Source of the DNA: Gemmataceae bacterium
GTDB lineage: Bacteria; Planctomycetota; Planctomycetia; Gemmatales; Gemmataceae
NCBI GenBank assembly: GCA_019748295.1
Contig: JAIEPT010000152.1
Coordinates: 1-42,472, forward strand
DNA length: 42,472 nucleotides
Direction of reading: 5' to 3'
Of the stretch, positions 17,244-25,947 are shown piece after piece (the first letter of the stretch is position 1; each line of letters begins with the position of its first letter). Below the pieces are notes generated by a model. The model saw nothing but the letters and a program-made list of their open reading frames with translations. It searched no databases and was not told the DNA's origin. The position numbers and the translations under genes are program-made.

Positions 17244-18113
17244 TCATCCCCAGCCGTAGCGGACGGGGAGCACTTGCAACGCGAGCAGCAACTTGCGCCA
17301 GCGGCTGACGCGAACGCGCGATGAGAAGACGTCGTAACGCCGGCGCTCCATCTCATCGAGCAAGCCGCGATAGGTGCGCGACATCAGCAGATACACAGCT
17401 CGCCCCGGTCGCGGCAACATCGCGGCCAGCGGAGCGGAAGCGTCGTAGTAAGCGCGGGCTCGTTCGGTCTCGAAACGCATCAGTTCCTGAAAGCGTTCAT
17501 CAGCCAAACCGGTGCGAAAGGAAACCGGATCGACGCCGAAACGGGCCAAATCCTCGGCGGGCAGATAGACGCGATCGCGGAGGGCGTCCTCCTTCAGATC
17601 ACGCAGGATGTTCGTGATTTGAAACGCATACCCCGCTTGCTCGGCCAGCGTCTTCGCCTGCGGATCCGTGAAACCCCAGATGTGAATGCACGCCAGACCG
17701 ACGGCGGATGCGACGTGCCAGCAGTAGCGAAGCAGATCGTCGAGCGTCTCGTAATGGGTCGGTTCCAGGTCCATTTCGACGCCGTCGATCACGGCATGAA
17801 GATACTTGGGCGGGATGCGGAATGTCTCGATCGTGTCGCACAGGGCGGCATGCGAAGGATGCTCGCATCGGCCGGCGATGGCGAGATCGAGGCCGGAGCG
17901 CCACTGTTCCAGCAAACCGCGACGAACTTCAATGGGAGCGGGATCGTCGCTGCGGTCGTCGGCGATTCGCATGAACGCATAGAGGGCACACATCGCCCGG
18001 CGTTGCGGCGCCGGCAGGATGCGGAACGCGGGATAGAAGTTGCCCGCCTCACGGCGTGCGAGCGCTTCGCAGTAGGCGAAGGATTCGGAAAGAGCCGCCG
18101 GCGTGCGCGTCAT
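17244..18113 (-). CDS. Squalene/phytoene synthase family protein (HpnD-like)
   Basis: A 289-residue trans-prenyltransferase that condenses two isoprenyl diphosphates head to head. Both Asp-rich Mg-binding motifs are present: ADDRSDD (51-57) and NILRDLKEDALRDRVYLP (D172 to D176 region). NFYPAFRILPAPQRRAMCAL is the usual N-terminal block and is closer to presqualene-diphosphate synthase HpnD than to HpnC. A CrtB-type phytoene synthase remains possible. Products would feed squalene/hopanoid or carotenoid synthesis. ATG 18113 overlaps the stop of the upstream secreted CxxC protein by ATGA. No desaturase or HpnC/HpnE is visible in this window. Confidence 0.88.
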   Translation of the reverse strand: MTRTPAALSESFAYCEALARREAGNFYPAFRILPAPQRRAMCALYAFMRIADDRSDDPAPIEVRRGLLEQWRSGLDLAIAGRCEHPSHAALCDTIETFRIPPKYLHAVIDGVEMDLEPTHYETLDDLLRYCWHVASAVGLACIHIWGFTDPQAKTLAEQAGYAFQITNILRDLKEDALRDRVYLPAEDLARFGVDPVSFRTGLADERFQELMRFETERARAYYDASAPLAAMLPRPGRAVYLLMSRTYRGLLDEMERRRYDVFSSRVRVSRWRKLLLALQVLPVRYGWG

Positions 18114-18652
18114 TTCGCGGCGACCTTGGCGATCGCCTTCGCGATTTCGTCGATCGCCGCATCGTTCAGCTCGCCCGCTCGAAAAGAGAAATTCGCGGCC
18201 ACGCTTCGCTTGACCGACATCAGCACCGTCGTGTCCGCATCGGCCGAGAGGCGATAGGTAGGCGGGCCGACCTTGTCCTCGAAAACGGCGATCGGCACAT
18301 TGCCGGTCGAATGCTTCTTGCTCCACTCCACGATCTTCGCATCCATCGCCGTCTGATCCTCGGCGAGGATCGTCATCCACGATCGCAGTTCGACGTCCTT
18401 GTGCTTGGCGAGCAACGCATCGAGGCGATGGCCGAGTTTGCCGAGCGGCTCATTAAGCGAACGAGCGAAGACGATGACGACCGGTCGATCTTCCGCTTCG
18501 CAGATGAAGCAATGCTGCTGGCCGCGTTCTTTGCCGACGGAAACAAGGGCGGAATAGGGGCCGGGGCGTTGCTTGGGCTGCAAGCCGGAGCGCAACGGAG
18601 CGTCGGCGGCGATGAGGAGGGGTAGGACGAGAAAGGCAGCAAGTAAACGCAT
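18110..18652 (-). CDS. Secreted thioredoxin-like protein with CxxC
   Basis: A 180-residue protein from ATG 18652 with a signal peptide (MRLLAAFLVLPLLIAADAP). The mature part has HCFICEAEDRPVVIVFAR, i.e. a C48-F-I-C51 CxxC just before a hydrophobic strand, which resembles thioredoxin-fold proteins. No cis-Pro loop can be identified with certainty. This type of small exported protein is common in planctomycetes and has no assigned role. It is translationally coupled to the squalene/phytoene synthase gene, which may only reflect operon structure. Confidence 0.72.
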   Translation of the reverse strand: MRLLAAFLVLPLLIAADAPLRSGLQPKQRPGPYSALVSVGKERGQQHCFICEAEDRPVVIVFARSLNEPLGKLGHRLDALLAKHKDVELRSWMTILAEDQTAMDAKIVEWSKKHSTGNVPIAVFEDKVGPPTYRLSADADTTVLMSVKRSVAANFSFRAGELNDAAIDEIAKAIAKVAAK

Positions 18653-18670
18653 GGCATCAACCGGTATTCG

Positions 18671-18727
18671 GTTTAGCGGGGAGCCGTAGGCGACCATCAT
18701 GCGGTCGCCTACGGCTCCCCGCTAAAC
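18671..18727. repeat. Inverted repeat, 25-bp perfect arms, 7-nt loop
   Basis: 18671-18695 and 18703-18727 are exact reverse complements with loop ATCATGC. It lies 30 bp past the branching-enzyme stop codon and just ahead of the CxxC-protein start on the minus strand, so in RNA it can form a very stable hairpin at the 3' end of the GH57 message. Confidence 0.9.
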
Positions 18728-18757
18728 GGGATGGCACTGACCCGAATTCTACCCGCC

Positions 18758-20344
18758 TTACGCGTAGATGCGATAGTCGATGTCGGCGAAGATGTTGTGC
18801 CGGCGTTCGATCTGGTTGAGCCAGGCTTCGTCGATTTCGTTGCACTTGATCTGTTCGTAGAGATGGTTGAAGTTGAGCACGTGCACCTTCGTTCGTTGCA
18901 CGGCATATTCGACCATCGTCCCCGTTTTCATGATGAACGCCCAATCGCTCGATTGAGCGAGCAGCAGTTCGCGGCATGCCTGGTTCAGGGCTCGGCGGCG
19001 AAGCGGGTTGCCGTTGTCCGGATGTTGGCGAGCCAGTTCGCACATGCGGTCGGCATCTTCGTGCAGGTGGCGGTAGATCCAGTCGTTGGACCCTTCGAGC
19101 CACACTTCGCAATATCCCTTGTGCCCCCAACTCGAAAAGGCCGGCTGCGACATCTGGGTCTTGCCGTACTTGTCGAGGTATTCCGGGATCGTGATCGTCT
19201 TCACCGATTGCTGATCCCAGTGCATCTTTCGCAGGAGGAAGTTGATCCAATCCGGCCCCTCGTACCACCAATGGCCGAACAACTCGGCATCATAGGGGGC
19301 GAGGATCAAGGGCGGGCGATCCATCGAGCCGGCGAGCCATTCGACTTGCTTCTCGCGGTTGAACATGAAGTTGCCCGCATGTTCCGCTGCCTTATCGCGG
19401 GCGGCTTCCGGGTTGTAAGGCTGTTTGTCGTACCCCGGGCCGGTGATCTTGTAGTACTTGAGGCCGAGGTTGCTGCGGATGCCGATCGAATGCAGGTGCG
19501 GCTTCAGGTAGTCGTAATCGAGATCGAAGCCGATGTCGCGATAGAACTCGCGATACACGTAGTCGCCGGGGTAACCTTCGATCGCGCTCCAGACCTGCTT
19601 GGACGACTCCGTATCGCGGCCCACGGCAACGACGCCGCTCGTCGGGCATATGATCGGTGCGTAGATGCCGTACTTGGGCTTGGGATTGCCGTAGAGCACG
19701 CCGTGGGTATCGACGAAGAAGTAGCGGATGCCGCAATCGCGGAGCACTTCATCGATGCCCGGAGCGTAGCCGCACTCGGCCAGCCAAATGCCCTGCGGTC
19801 GTTTGCCGAAATGCCGCTCGAACTCACGGCAACCGATTTCCACCTGGGCGCGGACCGCGGTCCAGTTTTGCGTCATCAGCGGCAGGAAGCCGTGGGTGGC
19901 TCCGCAGGTGATGATTTCCAGCTTGCCTGACTCGAAGAATCGGCGGAAGCCATTGAGCAGGTTGTTGCGGTACTGGCGAACGAACACGTCGCGCGAGCGC
20001 TGGAACTTTTGCAGATACATGTGAGCCAGGTGATTGACATCCGGCTGCCACTTGGTCCGTTCGACTTCCTTGGTCGCCAGCGAGATCAAGTTGTCGAGAT
20101 GGCGGACGTAGCGGTACTGGAGCAGCGGGTCGGCGAGCATGGCCGCGAGGGGCGGCGTGATGGACATGGTGAGCCGCCAATCGCAACCGTCGCGATCGAG
20201 CCCGTCCATCATTTCGAGGAAGGGGATGTAGGTTTCGGTGATGGCTTCGTAGAGCCAATCTTCTTCGAGGAAGTCGTCGAACTCAGGATGCCGCACGAAG
20301 GGAAGATGGGCGTGGAGCACGAGAGCGAGATAACCGAGCGGCAT
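18758..20344 (-). CDS. Glycoside hydrolase family 57, 1,4-alpha-glucan branching enzyme type
   Basis: A 528-residue GH57 enzyme. The start block MPLGYLALVLHAHLPFVRHP is diagnostic of the branching-enzyme branch, with the conserved HAHLPFV. The catalytic nucleophile is E190 in WLAECGYAPG and the acid/base is D352 in YDAELFGHWWYEG, which align with known GH57 branching enzymes. The DUF1957 C-terminal helical part is present. ATG 20344 is used; the TTG 48 bases upstream adds non-conserved residues. It would introduce alpha-1,6 branches into glycogen. No glycogen synthase or phosphorylase gene is adjacent. Confidence 0.95.
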   Translation of the reverse strand: MPLGYLALVLHAHLPFVRHPEFDDFLEEDWLYEAITETYIPFLEMMDGLDRDGCDWRLTMSITPPLAAMLADPLLQYRYVRHLDNLISLATKEVERTKWQPDVNHLAHMYLQKFQRSRDVFVRQYRNNLLNGFRRFFESGKLEIITCGATHGFLPLMTQNWTAVRAQVEIGCREFERHFGKRPQGIWLAECGYAPGIDEVLRDCGIRYFFVDTHGVLYGNPKPKYGIYAPIICPTSGVVAVGRDTESSKQVWSAIEGYPGDYVYREFYRDIGFDLDYDYLKPHLHSIGIRSNLGLKYYKITGPGYDKQPYNPEAARDKAAEHAGNFMFNREKQVEWLAGSMDRPPLILAPYDAELFGHWWYEGPDWINFLLRKMHWDQQSVKTITIPEYLDKYGKTQMSQPAFSSWGHKGYCEVWLEGSNDWIYRHLHEDADRMCELARQHPDNGNPLRRRALNQACRELLLAQSSDWAFIMKTGTMVEYAVQRTKVHVLNFNHLYEQIKCNEIDEAWLNQIERRHNIFADIDYRIYA

Positions 20345-20532
20345 GAGAGCGACGCCTCCAGAGGAATCCCGCAAGGCGGTCAATTTGGGCAAGCAGGATC
20401 GTTAGGTCGGTGTTTTCCTATCGTTTCGCCGCGGTTTTTCAAGAGAACGATGCAAGTGATAATACTTAGAATCGGCAGATGCCCCGGCTGGATCGAGCCT
20501 CTTCGACGCAAACTTCGAATCTTTGGAACCAT

Positions 20533-20708
20533 GCGGGGCCGTGCCATGCTTGGGCGGGTCCCTGGCAGGGGCCAACCAACTGCCCGCTTTCACCGTCCAA
20601 GCATGCCCCCCAGACCGATATCTCGGAAGCTTCGCATGCATCGTCGGCGAAAGCGGAAGCACTAAAGAGCCCGGCCAGGGGCCCGACGAAGCATGGCACG
20701 TCCCCCGC
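20533..20708. repeat. Imperfect ~80-nt-arm inverted repeat of the GTGCCATGCTT family
   Basis: The region from about 20533 (GCGGGGCCGTGCCATGCTTG) pairs imperfectly with the reverse complement of the part ending at 20708 (GAAGCATGGCAC). An inverted partial copy occurs at the right edge of the window (42350-42440). It fills most of the 402-bp gap between the GH57 gene start and the BatD-like gene end. Short open frames across it are judged to be chance. Confidence 0.75.
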
Positions 20709-20746
20709 AAACCTCACCAAACATCCTGCTAGCTAGCCGCGAAACG

Positions 20747-21658
20747 CTAAAGCGGGCGGGACTGAAGCCACGCGCGAACCGACTGTTGAGCGGCGCGGCA
20801 CTCCTCGGACGAGGACGGCGTTGCCGCGAACTTGGCGCGGTCCGCTTGCTCCGCGAAATGGGCGAGGAACTCGCGTTCGGCAACCAGGTCATCGCGGTTG
20901 GCGAGCAGGTCCAGCAAATCGCGAGAGGTGCGATGCCGAGCGGGGAGTTGATGCTTGCGTTCCAGGTAACGACGAACAACAAGCGATAGCAGGGCGAAGT
21001 AGCGTTCCCCTTTCCCCTGTTCCGGCAAACGCCAACCGTCGATGCGATCGAGCGCACGCAATGCTCGCTCCTCCGGCGAGTGCTTCGGCCCCTTCGGCCG
21101 CCGTCGCATGCCGCGGAGGGCGAGGAAGAGGCCCACGGAGACGCCAAGTCCGGTCAGCGCGATGTTGAGCCACGGTCGGCGTCGCGGTTCCGGCGGAAGC
21201 GACTCGATCCATACGGGGTCACGCAAATTGCGCAGGTCCGCCTTCTCAATCGTGCTGAAGCTGCGGATCGCAATCGGTGCGAACTTAGCCTGACCTTGGT
21301 TGTCGCCGTCTTTCCAGACGATCGGAGCCAGCGTGAGATCGAACTCGCCGGGCACGGGGGGATACGCTTGGAGCGTTTGCAGCCAGGCGATTCTGCCGGC
21401 CCCGACTTTCTCGATCTTGGCCGGGGCGGGCGGATGCGCATGCCAGGGCCGGCTGGCGATCCACTTCGAGGGAGGCGTCACCTCAAGTTTATCGCTTCCT
21501 TCGACGCGGATCGTGATCGTCAGTTCGTCGGGCGCCGGAAGCGAGATGACGCCGCGGTCCGGCTCCGGTCGAATCCGCAAAACGACTGGCCCATCGCGAA
21601 ACGTGCCATCCCCTTGACCAATCAGGAAAGCCGTCAGCAGCGTTGCCCATTGCATCAT
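20747..21658 (-). CDS. BatD-like membrane protein
   Basis: A 303-residue protein with a hydrophobic N-terminus (TLLTAFLIG), a beta-rich outside part (about 20-155), one membrane helix (163-182, LNIALTGLGVSVGLFLAL) and a cytoplasmic helical tail. The tail has ALRALDRIDGWRL, then YFALLSLVVRRYLERK and RTSRDLLDLL, typical of the C-terminal region of BatD/DUF4381-type proteins. Such proteins accompany DUF58 and MoxR ATPase genes in aerotolerance-type operons. The start codon overlaps the end of the DUF58 frame (ATGA). No MoxR gene is visible in this window. Confidence 0.75.
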   Translation of the reverse strand: MMQWATLLTAFLIGQGDGTFRDGPVVLRIRPEPDRGVISLPAPDELTITIRVEGSDKLEVTPPSKWIASRPWHAHPPAPAKIEKVGAGRIAWLQTLQAYPPVPGEFDLTLAPIVWKDGDNQGQAKFAPIAIRSFSTIEKADLRNLRDPVWIESLPPEPRRRPWLNIALTGLGVSVGLFLALRGMRRRPKGPKHSPEERALRALDRIDGWRLPEQGKGERYFALLSLVVRRYLERKHQLPARHRTSRDLLDLLANRDDLVAEREFLAHFAEQADRAKFAATPSSSEECRAAQQSVRAWLQSRPL

Positions 21659-23943
21659 GACCGGCGTCCTCGCCGAAGTTCGCGGAGTCGGAAGAAGCGA
21701 ACCAGCGAATCGACGTGGTCGTCGGTGGTCGCAACGTCGATCAAGTCGATCCGGCTCGATCGCAATGATCGGCGAACGGCCTCACGTTGTTCCGCCATCG
21801 CCTTGCGGTAGCCAGCGCGGAAGTCCGCGTCGCCGAAATCGACCAGCTGGGTGTCCCCCGTCTCCGGGTCTTCGATCTCCACCAACCCCGCGTCCGGCAG
21901 TTCCGCTTCCAGAGGATCCGCATGGCGGATGGCGATCAGGTCATGCTTGATGGCCGTCTGACGCATCAGCTTTTCATGCCCCGCCGTGAGGAAGTCGCTC
22001 AGCAGAAACACGATCGCTCGGCGATGCATGGTGCGGAGCAGTCGTTGGAGCGGGACGGCGAAATCGGTGCCTCGGCCCACGGGTTCGCCATGGAGGATCG
22101 TGCGAAGCACTCGCAACGCGTGACGGCTTCCCTTCCGCGGCGGCAGAAACGCTTCGATGCGGTCGGTGAACGTGATCAGCCCGACTTTATCATGGTTCGC
22201 CAGGGCGGCCAAGGAGAGCAGAGCCGCCAACTCCGCGGCCGATTCGCGTTTCTGCCGAACCTGGGTGCCGAACGCCTGGCTGGCGCTGACGTCGAGCAGC
22301 AGCATGACGGTGAGTTCGCGTTCCTCGACGTAGCGTTTGACGAACGGATGCCCCATGCGGGCGGTCACGTTCCAATCGATGCTGCGAATCTCGTCCCCCG
22401 GCTGGTATTCGCGCACTTCCTCGAACGAGATGCCAACCCCCTTGAAGACGCTGCGATACGCGCCCCCCAGGAGGTCTTCGACCGCCTTCTTGGCCCGCAG
22501 ATGGAGCCGACGAATCTGATGCAGCATGGCCGCGGAGAGCATGCGGGCATTGTACCTCGGCAAGTCGCCCACACCTCCAAGGAGCCGCGCACGCAGTAAG
22601 CGGGTTCGGGTGGCGTCCGGCGCAATACGCTTAATGCGTGCGCGGCTCCTTACCGGCCGTATGGCGCCGAAATCCCCGATCGCTTGTCCGTCCATGGGGC
22701 CAATCAAGGCTTGATACGTGTTGGGATCGATGGAGTTCGACATGAACCGCACGCTGCCGTCGCACATGCCGATGTTCATGCCGGTCCGGAAGAAGGTGTG
22801 GCCGTAGATGCTCGCTTCGGGGCGACAGTTCGTGGGCGAGGGTGCAACTTGGAAGGTTCGGTCGAGGGCAGATTCGCCGTCTGCGCGGACCGAATGTTCC
22901 CCGGCGCCGAAAAACGGACTCCCGTCATCGCGCGGGGTCAAACCGTCGAACAAGGTGAGTGTCGCTTTAGGTCCGCATGAGCTGAATCGGGATCCGAACA
23001 TCATGGTGTTGCTGATGCCGTCCGCCATCTCCATCAATCGAAGGCCATCTCCCATGACTCGATGGAGCGTGACCTGCTTCCCGAGCGGCACCCGGGCGGC
23101 GTCCTTGGAAAAGACGCGGATGTTCGCGGCGTAGCAAACCCGCCCGCCCGGCGGGTTTTTCGAGTCGAAGGCTGGATCCATGGGGGAGAGGTAGACGCGA
23201 ACGACTGCCGTGCCGGGCTGGCCCTGGTCTTTGGGAAGGAGTTCGGGCATCAACTGCAGATGCGCCTGCTCCACGAAGGGGAGCAAGTGAACGAAAGCCG
23301 AGTGGTTCCCGGCAGCTAGCGGACCGTCGCCGATTCGACCGTAAGCCGGCGGAAGGCGCTTGAAGTCGTCATGGGCGCCGTGCATGCCGAGGATTAGCTG
23401 CTTGAGGTTGTTCTGATCCTCCGCCCGGGCCGCAGCCTCGCGGACCTTCTGAATTGCAGGGATAAGGAGAGCGATGAAGAAAAAGTTGACCATCAGCATG
23501 ACGCAGGAAACAACGATCCCCGCCACCGCCATGCCGCTGCCGCCGAGGCGGGGATCGCGATTGGTGTCCTTGATCGCGAGGATCCCCAGGATGATCGAAG
23601 GGATGGCGGTGAAGAACGACAGGCAGGAGGTCATGATGCCGAGGATCAGCGACCAGACCGCTTTGCCGCTGGTCTTCGTGGGCTGAGGCCGATCCCAGGG
23701 ACTGCGGTCGTCGAATGCGAGTCGGCCCTGCGGCGACGGAGCTTGCCCTGCCTGGATGGCTTCGGCATTGGCGGGCCCCGTGGGCAACAGCTCCGCTGTC
23801 ATGATCTGCTCGACGGGCGGCGCGGCAGGAGCGTGCGCGGGCGTGTCCACGATCGCCTGACAGCGAGGGCAGCGCAGCTTTTTGCCGGCATGCTCCTCCG
23901 GATATTGCAATTCCGCACCGCACGTGCATTTCGTCTGAAGCAT
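21655..23943 (-). CDS. Fused DUF1559 - DUF58 reading frame
   Basis: One uninterrupted 762-codon frame. Residues 1-30 form a CxC...CxxC zinc ribbon (C6, C8, C25, C28). Membrane segments lie at about 97-123 and 137-162. The DUF1559 pilin-like fold follows, from AAARAEDQNNLKQL to the typical end MDGQAIGDFG (417-426). Residues 427-467 come from an inverted repeat (22579-22651) plus short flanks. Residues 468-762 are a complete DUF58 protein: MLSAAMLHQIRRLHLRAKK, then VREYQPGDEIRSIDWN and DVSAS (D551, S553, S555, vWA metal site). ATG 22542 could start DUF58 alone (295 aa). The paralogue at 23963 ends just after the corresponding SDGNAVDLGN, so the DUF1559 stop appears to have been lost. Whether a fusion protein is made is undecided. 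Confidence 0.85.
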   Translation of the reverse strand: MLQTKCTCGAELQYPEEHAGKKLRCPRCQAIVDTPAHAPAAPPVEQIMTAELLPTGPANAEAIQAGQAPSPQGRLAFDDRSPWDRPQPTKTSGKAVWSLILGIMTSCLSFFTAIPSIILGILAIKDTNRDPRLGGSGMAVAGIVVSCVMLMVNFFFIALLIPAIQKVREAAARAEDQNNLKQLILGMHGAHDDFKRLPPAYGRIGDGPLAAGNHSAFVHLLPFVEQAHLQLMPELLPKDQGQPGTAVVRVYLSPMDPAFDSKNPPGGRVCYAANIRVFSKDAARVPLGKQVTLHRVMGDGLRLMEMADGISNTMMFGSRFSSCGPKATLTLFDGLTPRDDGSPFFGAGEHSVRADGESALDRTFQVAPSPTNCRPEASIYGHTFFRTGMNIGMCDGSVRFMSNSIDPNTYQALIGPMDGQAIGDFGAIRPVRSRARIKRIAPDATRTRLLRARLLGGVGDLPRYNARMLSAAMLHQIRRLHLRAKKAVEDLLGGAYRSVFKGVGISFEEVREYQPGDEIRSIDWNVTARMGHPFVKRYVEERELTVMLLLDVSASQAFGTQVRQKRESAAELAALLSLAALANHDKVGLITFTDRIEAFLPPRKGSRHALRVLRTILHGEPVGRGTDFAVPLQRLLRTMHRRAIVFLLSDFLTAGHEKLMRQTAIKHDLIAIRHADPLEAELPDAGLVEIEDPETGDTQLVDFGDADFRAGYRKAMAEQREAVRRSLRSSRIDLIDVATTDDHVDSLVRFFRLRELRRGRRS
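22579..22651. repeat. Inverted repeat translated within the DUF1559-DUF58 frame
   Basis: 24-nt arms 22579-22602 and 22628-22651 are reverse complements at 23 of 24 positions (AAGGAGCCGCGCACGCA core). It lies exactly at the junction of the two domains and supplies much of the 41-residue linker, which is rich in Arg. Confidence 0.85.
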
Positions 23944-23962
23944 GGGACTTGGCTCCGTTTCG

Positions 23963-25234
23963 TCAGTTGCCCAGGTCCACGGCGTTGCCGTCGCTCGGGC
24001 AGAGGAATCGTTGGAAGTTGAGAGGCGAAATCGACGGGCTGATCACGCGCGTCGAGCCGTCGCAGAGGCCGACCGCGAGGCCCTGCCGCGTGAAGGCATG
24101 GCCATAGATGCTGGCATTCGGCTGGCAGTTCGCCGTGATCGGCAGCAACTGGAACGTTCGATCCGCCGCCGCCGCGTCATCGGCCGCGACGGAGTGGGTG
24201 CCGGCTCCGAAGAACGGGCTTCCCGGAGTGTTCGGGCGCATGCCGTCGAACAAGGTAGCGATGCTCGGATGGCCGCACTCGCCGAAGCGCGTCGCGAAAC
24301 AGGCCGTGTTGCTGGTGCCGTCTTGAATGCGGTGCAAGGCGAGTTGATTCTCCATCTTCGCTTCCAGGGGATCGGCCGCTCCTACCTGGGCCATGGCGCC
24401 TTTGTCGGAAAAGACGCGAATGTTGCCGGCGAAGTTGATCCGCCCATTGGTGTCCTTCGCTGCCTCATGAGGAGACAGATACATCGGGACGGTCGCGGCG
24501 CCTCGTTCGTTCTGGCCGCGCGGCAACAAATGCGGCTGCTGGAACAGCGGCTGCTGTTCCATGTAGGGCAGGAGTTGGACGAACAAGCAGTGTTCTTGCT
24601 GATCCGCGATTTGTCGCCCTCGGTTGCTGTAGGCGTCTGGCATCTTTTTGTAGACGTCGTTGTAGCCATGGACGGCCAAACTCATCTGCTTGATGTTGTT
24701 GAGTTCCTGCATTCGTGCCGCGGAAGCGCGAACGTTGGAGACTGCGGGGACGAGCATCAGAAGGACGAAGCCGTTTAGAGCCGTCAGCATACCTGAGATG
24801 ACCATCCCCGCGACGGCGAGCCCGCTTCCGCCGAGCCTTGGATTTCGATTGCAGTCTCGGATCGCAAGGATGCCGAGGATGATGGAGGGAATCGCCGTCA
24901 CGATCGAGAAGAAGAGGGTCGGGAAGCTGAGGATCAGCGACCAGATCGCCTTCGCACTGTGTCGGGTGGGCTCGATTAGATCTGGCAAATCGCGATCGCG
25001 GTCGGAGTCATACGGACGCGGTGGCGTTGCTCGCCCTGGTTGGCCTGCCTGGATCGCTTGCGGGCCGGTTGACGCTGTAGGCAGCGCCTCAGCAACCATG
25101 ATCTTTTCGGAAGCAGGCAACGCTGCCGTGGGCGTCTCGACGATCGCCTGACAACGCAGGCAGCGAATCTTCTTGCCCGCTTGCGTGGCCGGGTAGTTCA
25201 AGGCGGTTCCGCAGGTGCAGTTCAATTGCGGCAT
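23963..25234 (-). CDS. DUF1559 protein with zinc ribbon
   Basis: A 423-residue protein starting at ATG 25234 (MPQLNCTCGT), where the CxC...CxxC ribbon (C6, C8, C25, C28) sits at the same positions as in the downstream paralogue. Two hydrophobic segments follow (LILSFPTLFFSIVTAIPSII and VAGMVISGMLTALNGFVLLM), then the DUF1559 region (from about ASAARMQELNNIKQM) with DGTSNTACF, GSPFFGAGTHS and GLCDGSTRVIS, as in the family. DUF1559 proteins are planctomycete-specific and pilin-like, with unknown role. It lies 19 bp ahead of the fused frame, so one operon is likely. Confidence 0.92.
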   Translation of the reverse strand: MPQLNCTCGTALNYPATQAGKKIRCLRCQAIVETPTAALPASEKIMVAEALPTASTGPQAIQAGQPGRATPPRPYDSDRDRDLPDLIEPTRHSAKAIWSLILSFPTLFFSIVTAIPSIILGILAIRDCNRNPRLGGSGLAVAGMVISGMLTALNGFVLLMLVPAVSNVRASAARMQELNNIKQMSLAVHGYNDVYKKMPDAYSNRGRQIADQQEHCLFVQLLPYMEQQPLFQQPHLLPRGQNERGAATVPMYLSPHEAAKDTNGRINFAGNIRVFSDKGAMAQVGAADPLEAKMENQLALHRIQDGTSNTACFATRFGECGHPSIATLFDGMRPNTPGSPFFGAGTHSVAADDAAAADRTFQLLPITANCQPNASIYGHAFTRQGLAVGLCDGSTRVISPSISPLNFQRFLCPSDGNAVDLGN

Positions 25235-25440
25235 GCTTCGCTCGCTTGGATCGAGGAGATGCGGAAACGTGCAAAGGACGCGCTCAGGGTAACTCCCCAA
25301 CGTGCGACGTGCAACCGAAAACGGCGTCGAATGCCTCATTGGTGGGCAATCGGTTGCTCAAGTTGGGCAAGACGCGATGTGTTCGACATCCATTTCGGTT
25401 CGATGAACTGGTCCTCAAGCAACGACAAGCGCGTCACCAG

Positions 25441-25545
25441 CCCAGGGGCGAGCGCAGCGAACTCCTGGGTTCGCATCGAACCTGATGACGAATGAACTTT
25501 ACGCAACGGGCTGGATCCCAGGAGCTCGCTGCGCTCGCCCCTGGG
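25441..25545. repeat. Inverted repeat of the CCCAGGGGCGAGCGCAGCGA family, copy 2
   Basis: 29-nt arms 25441-25469 and 25517-25545 are reverse complements at 28 of 29 positions. The same arm sequence builds the repeat at 17157-17234. The copy lies between the DUF1559 gene start and the aminomutase gene, in a 713-bp gap with no other gene seen. Confidence 0.88.
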
Positions 25546-25593
25546 CATGATGGAACAACCCTGTTCGCGTCGTCGCGCGGCATCCAGGAATAA

Positions 25594-25607
25594 TCTCGTA
25601 TACGAGA
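25594..25607. promoter_or_regulatory. 14-bp perfect palindrome TCTCGTATACGAGA, candidate operator
   Basis: A perfect palindrome in the gap upstream of the aminomutase gene. It has the size and symmetry of a dimeric repressor site. Binding by any regulator is inferred only. Confidence 0.3.
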
Positions 25608-25670
25608 AATCTCTTGCTTCGTGAAAACGATGCTTCGTCGAGCCGCGCGCGAAGCTCGCGTGGCGCGACG

Positions 25671-25728
25671 AAGCGCGATGCGCGCGATGTTTTTTCGCGA
25701 AAAAATTTTCGCGCCGCGCATCGCGCTT
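25671..25728. promoter_or_regulatory. Nested palindrome with T6-CGCG-A6 core
   Basis: Outer 14-bp arms (25671-25684 and 25715-25728, AAGCGCGATGCGCG and its complement) enclose a perfect 16-bp palindrome TTTTTTCGCGAAAAAA (25690-25705). Composition flips sharply from CG alternation to A/T runs, unlike nearby repeats. It may be a regulatory site or structural DNA upstream of the aminomutase gene. Confidence 0.4.
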
Positions 25729-25947
25729 TCTTTCCACGTCTTTTCCGCGACGGCGCGCGCGTTGCCTACCATCGGCTCGGTCGAATGGAGCATCCAAACA
25801 CGCGCCGAGGCTCTGGGTAGGCCTTGCATTAATCGTCTAGAAGGTTATCTTCTAAAACCTAATGGCGCATGCGGCGAGAGCTTGTCCCCTTGGCTCATCT
25901 CGCCCCTTGCAGTGCAACGAGCCGAGGCTGGAGGCGACCGCTTCTTT

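Noticed and set aside
20466-20720. 84-codon minus frame with a signal-like segment in the gap after GH57
   Set aside because: It lies over an imperfect palindrome that recurs at the window edge; coding is improbable.
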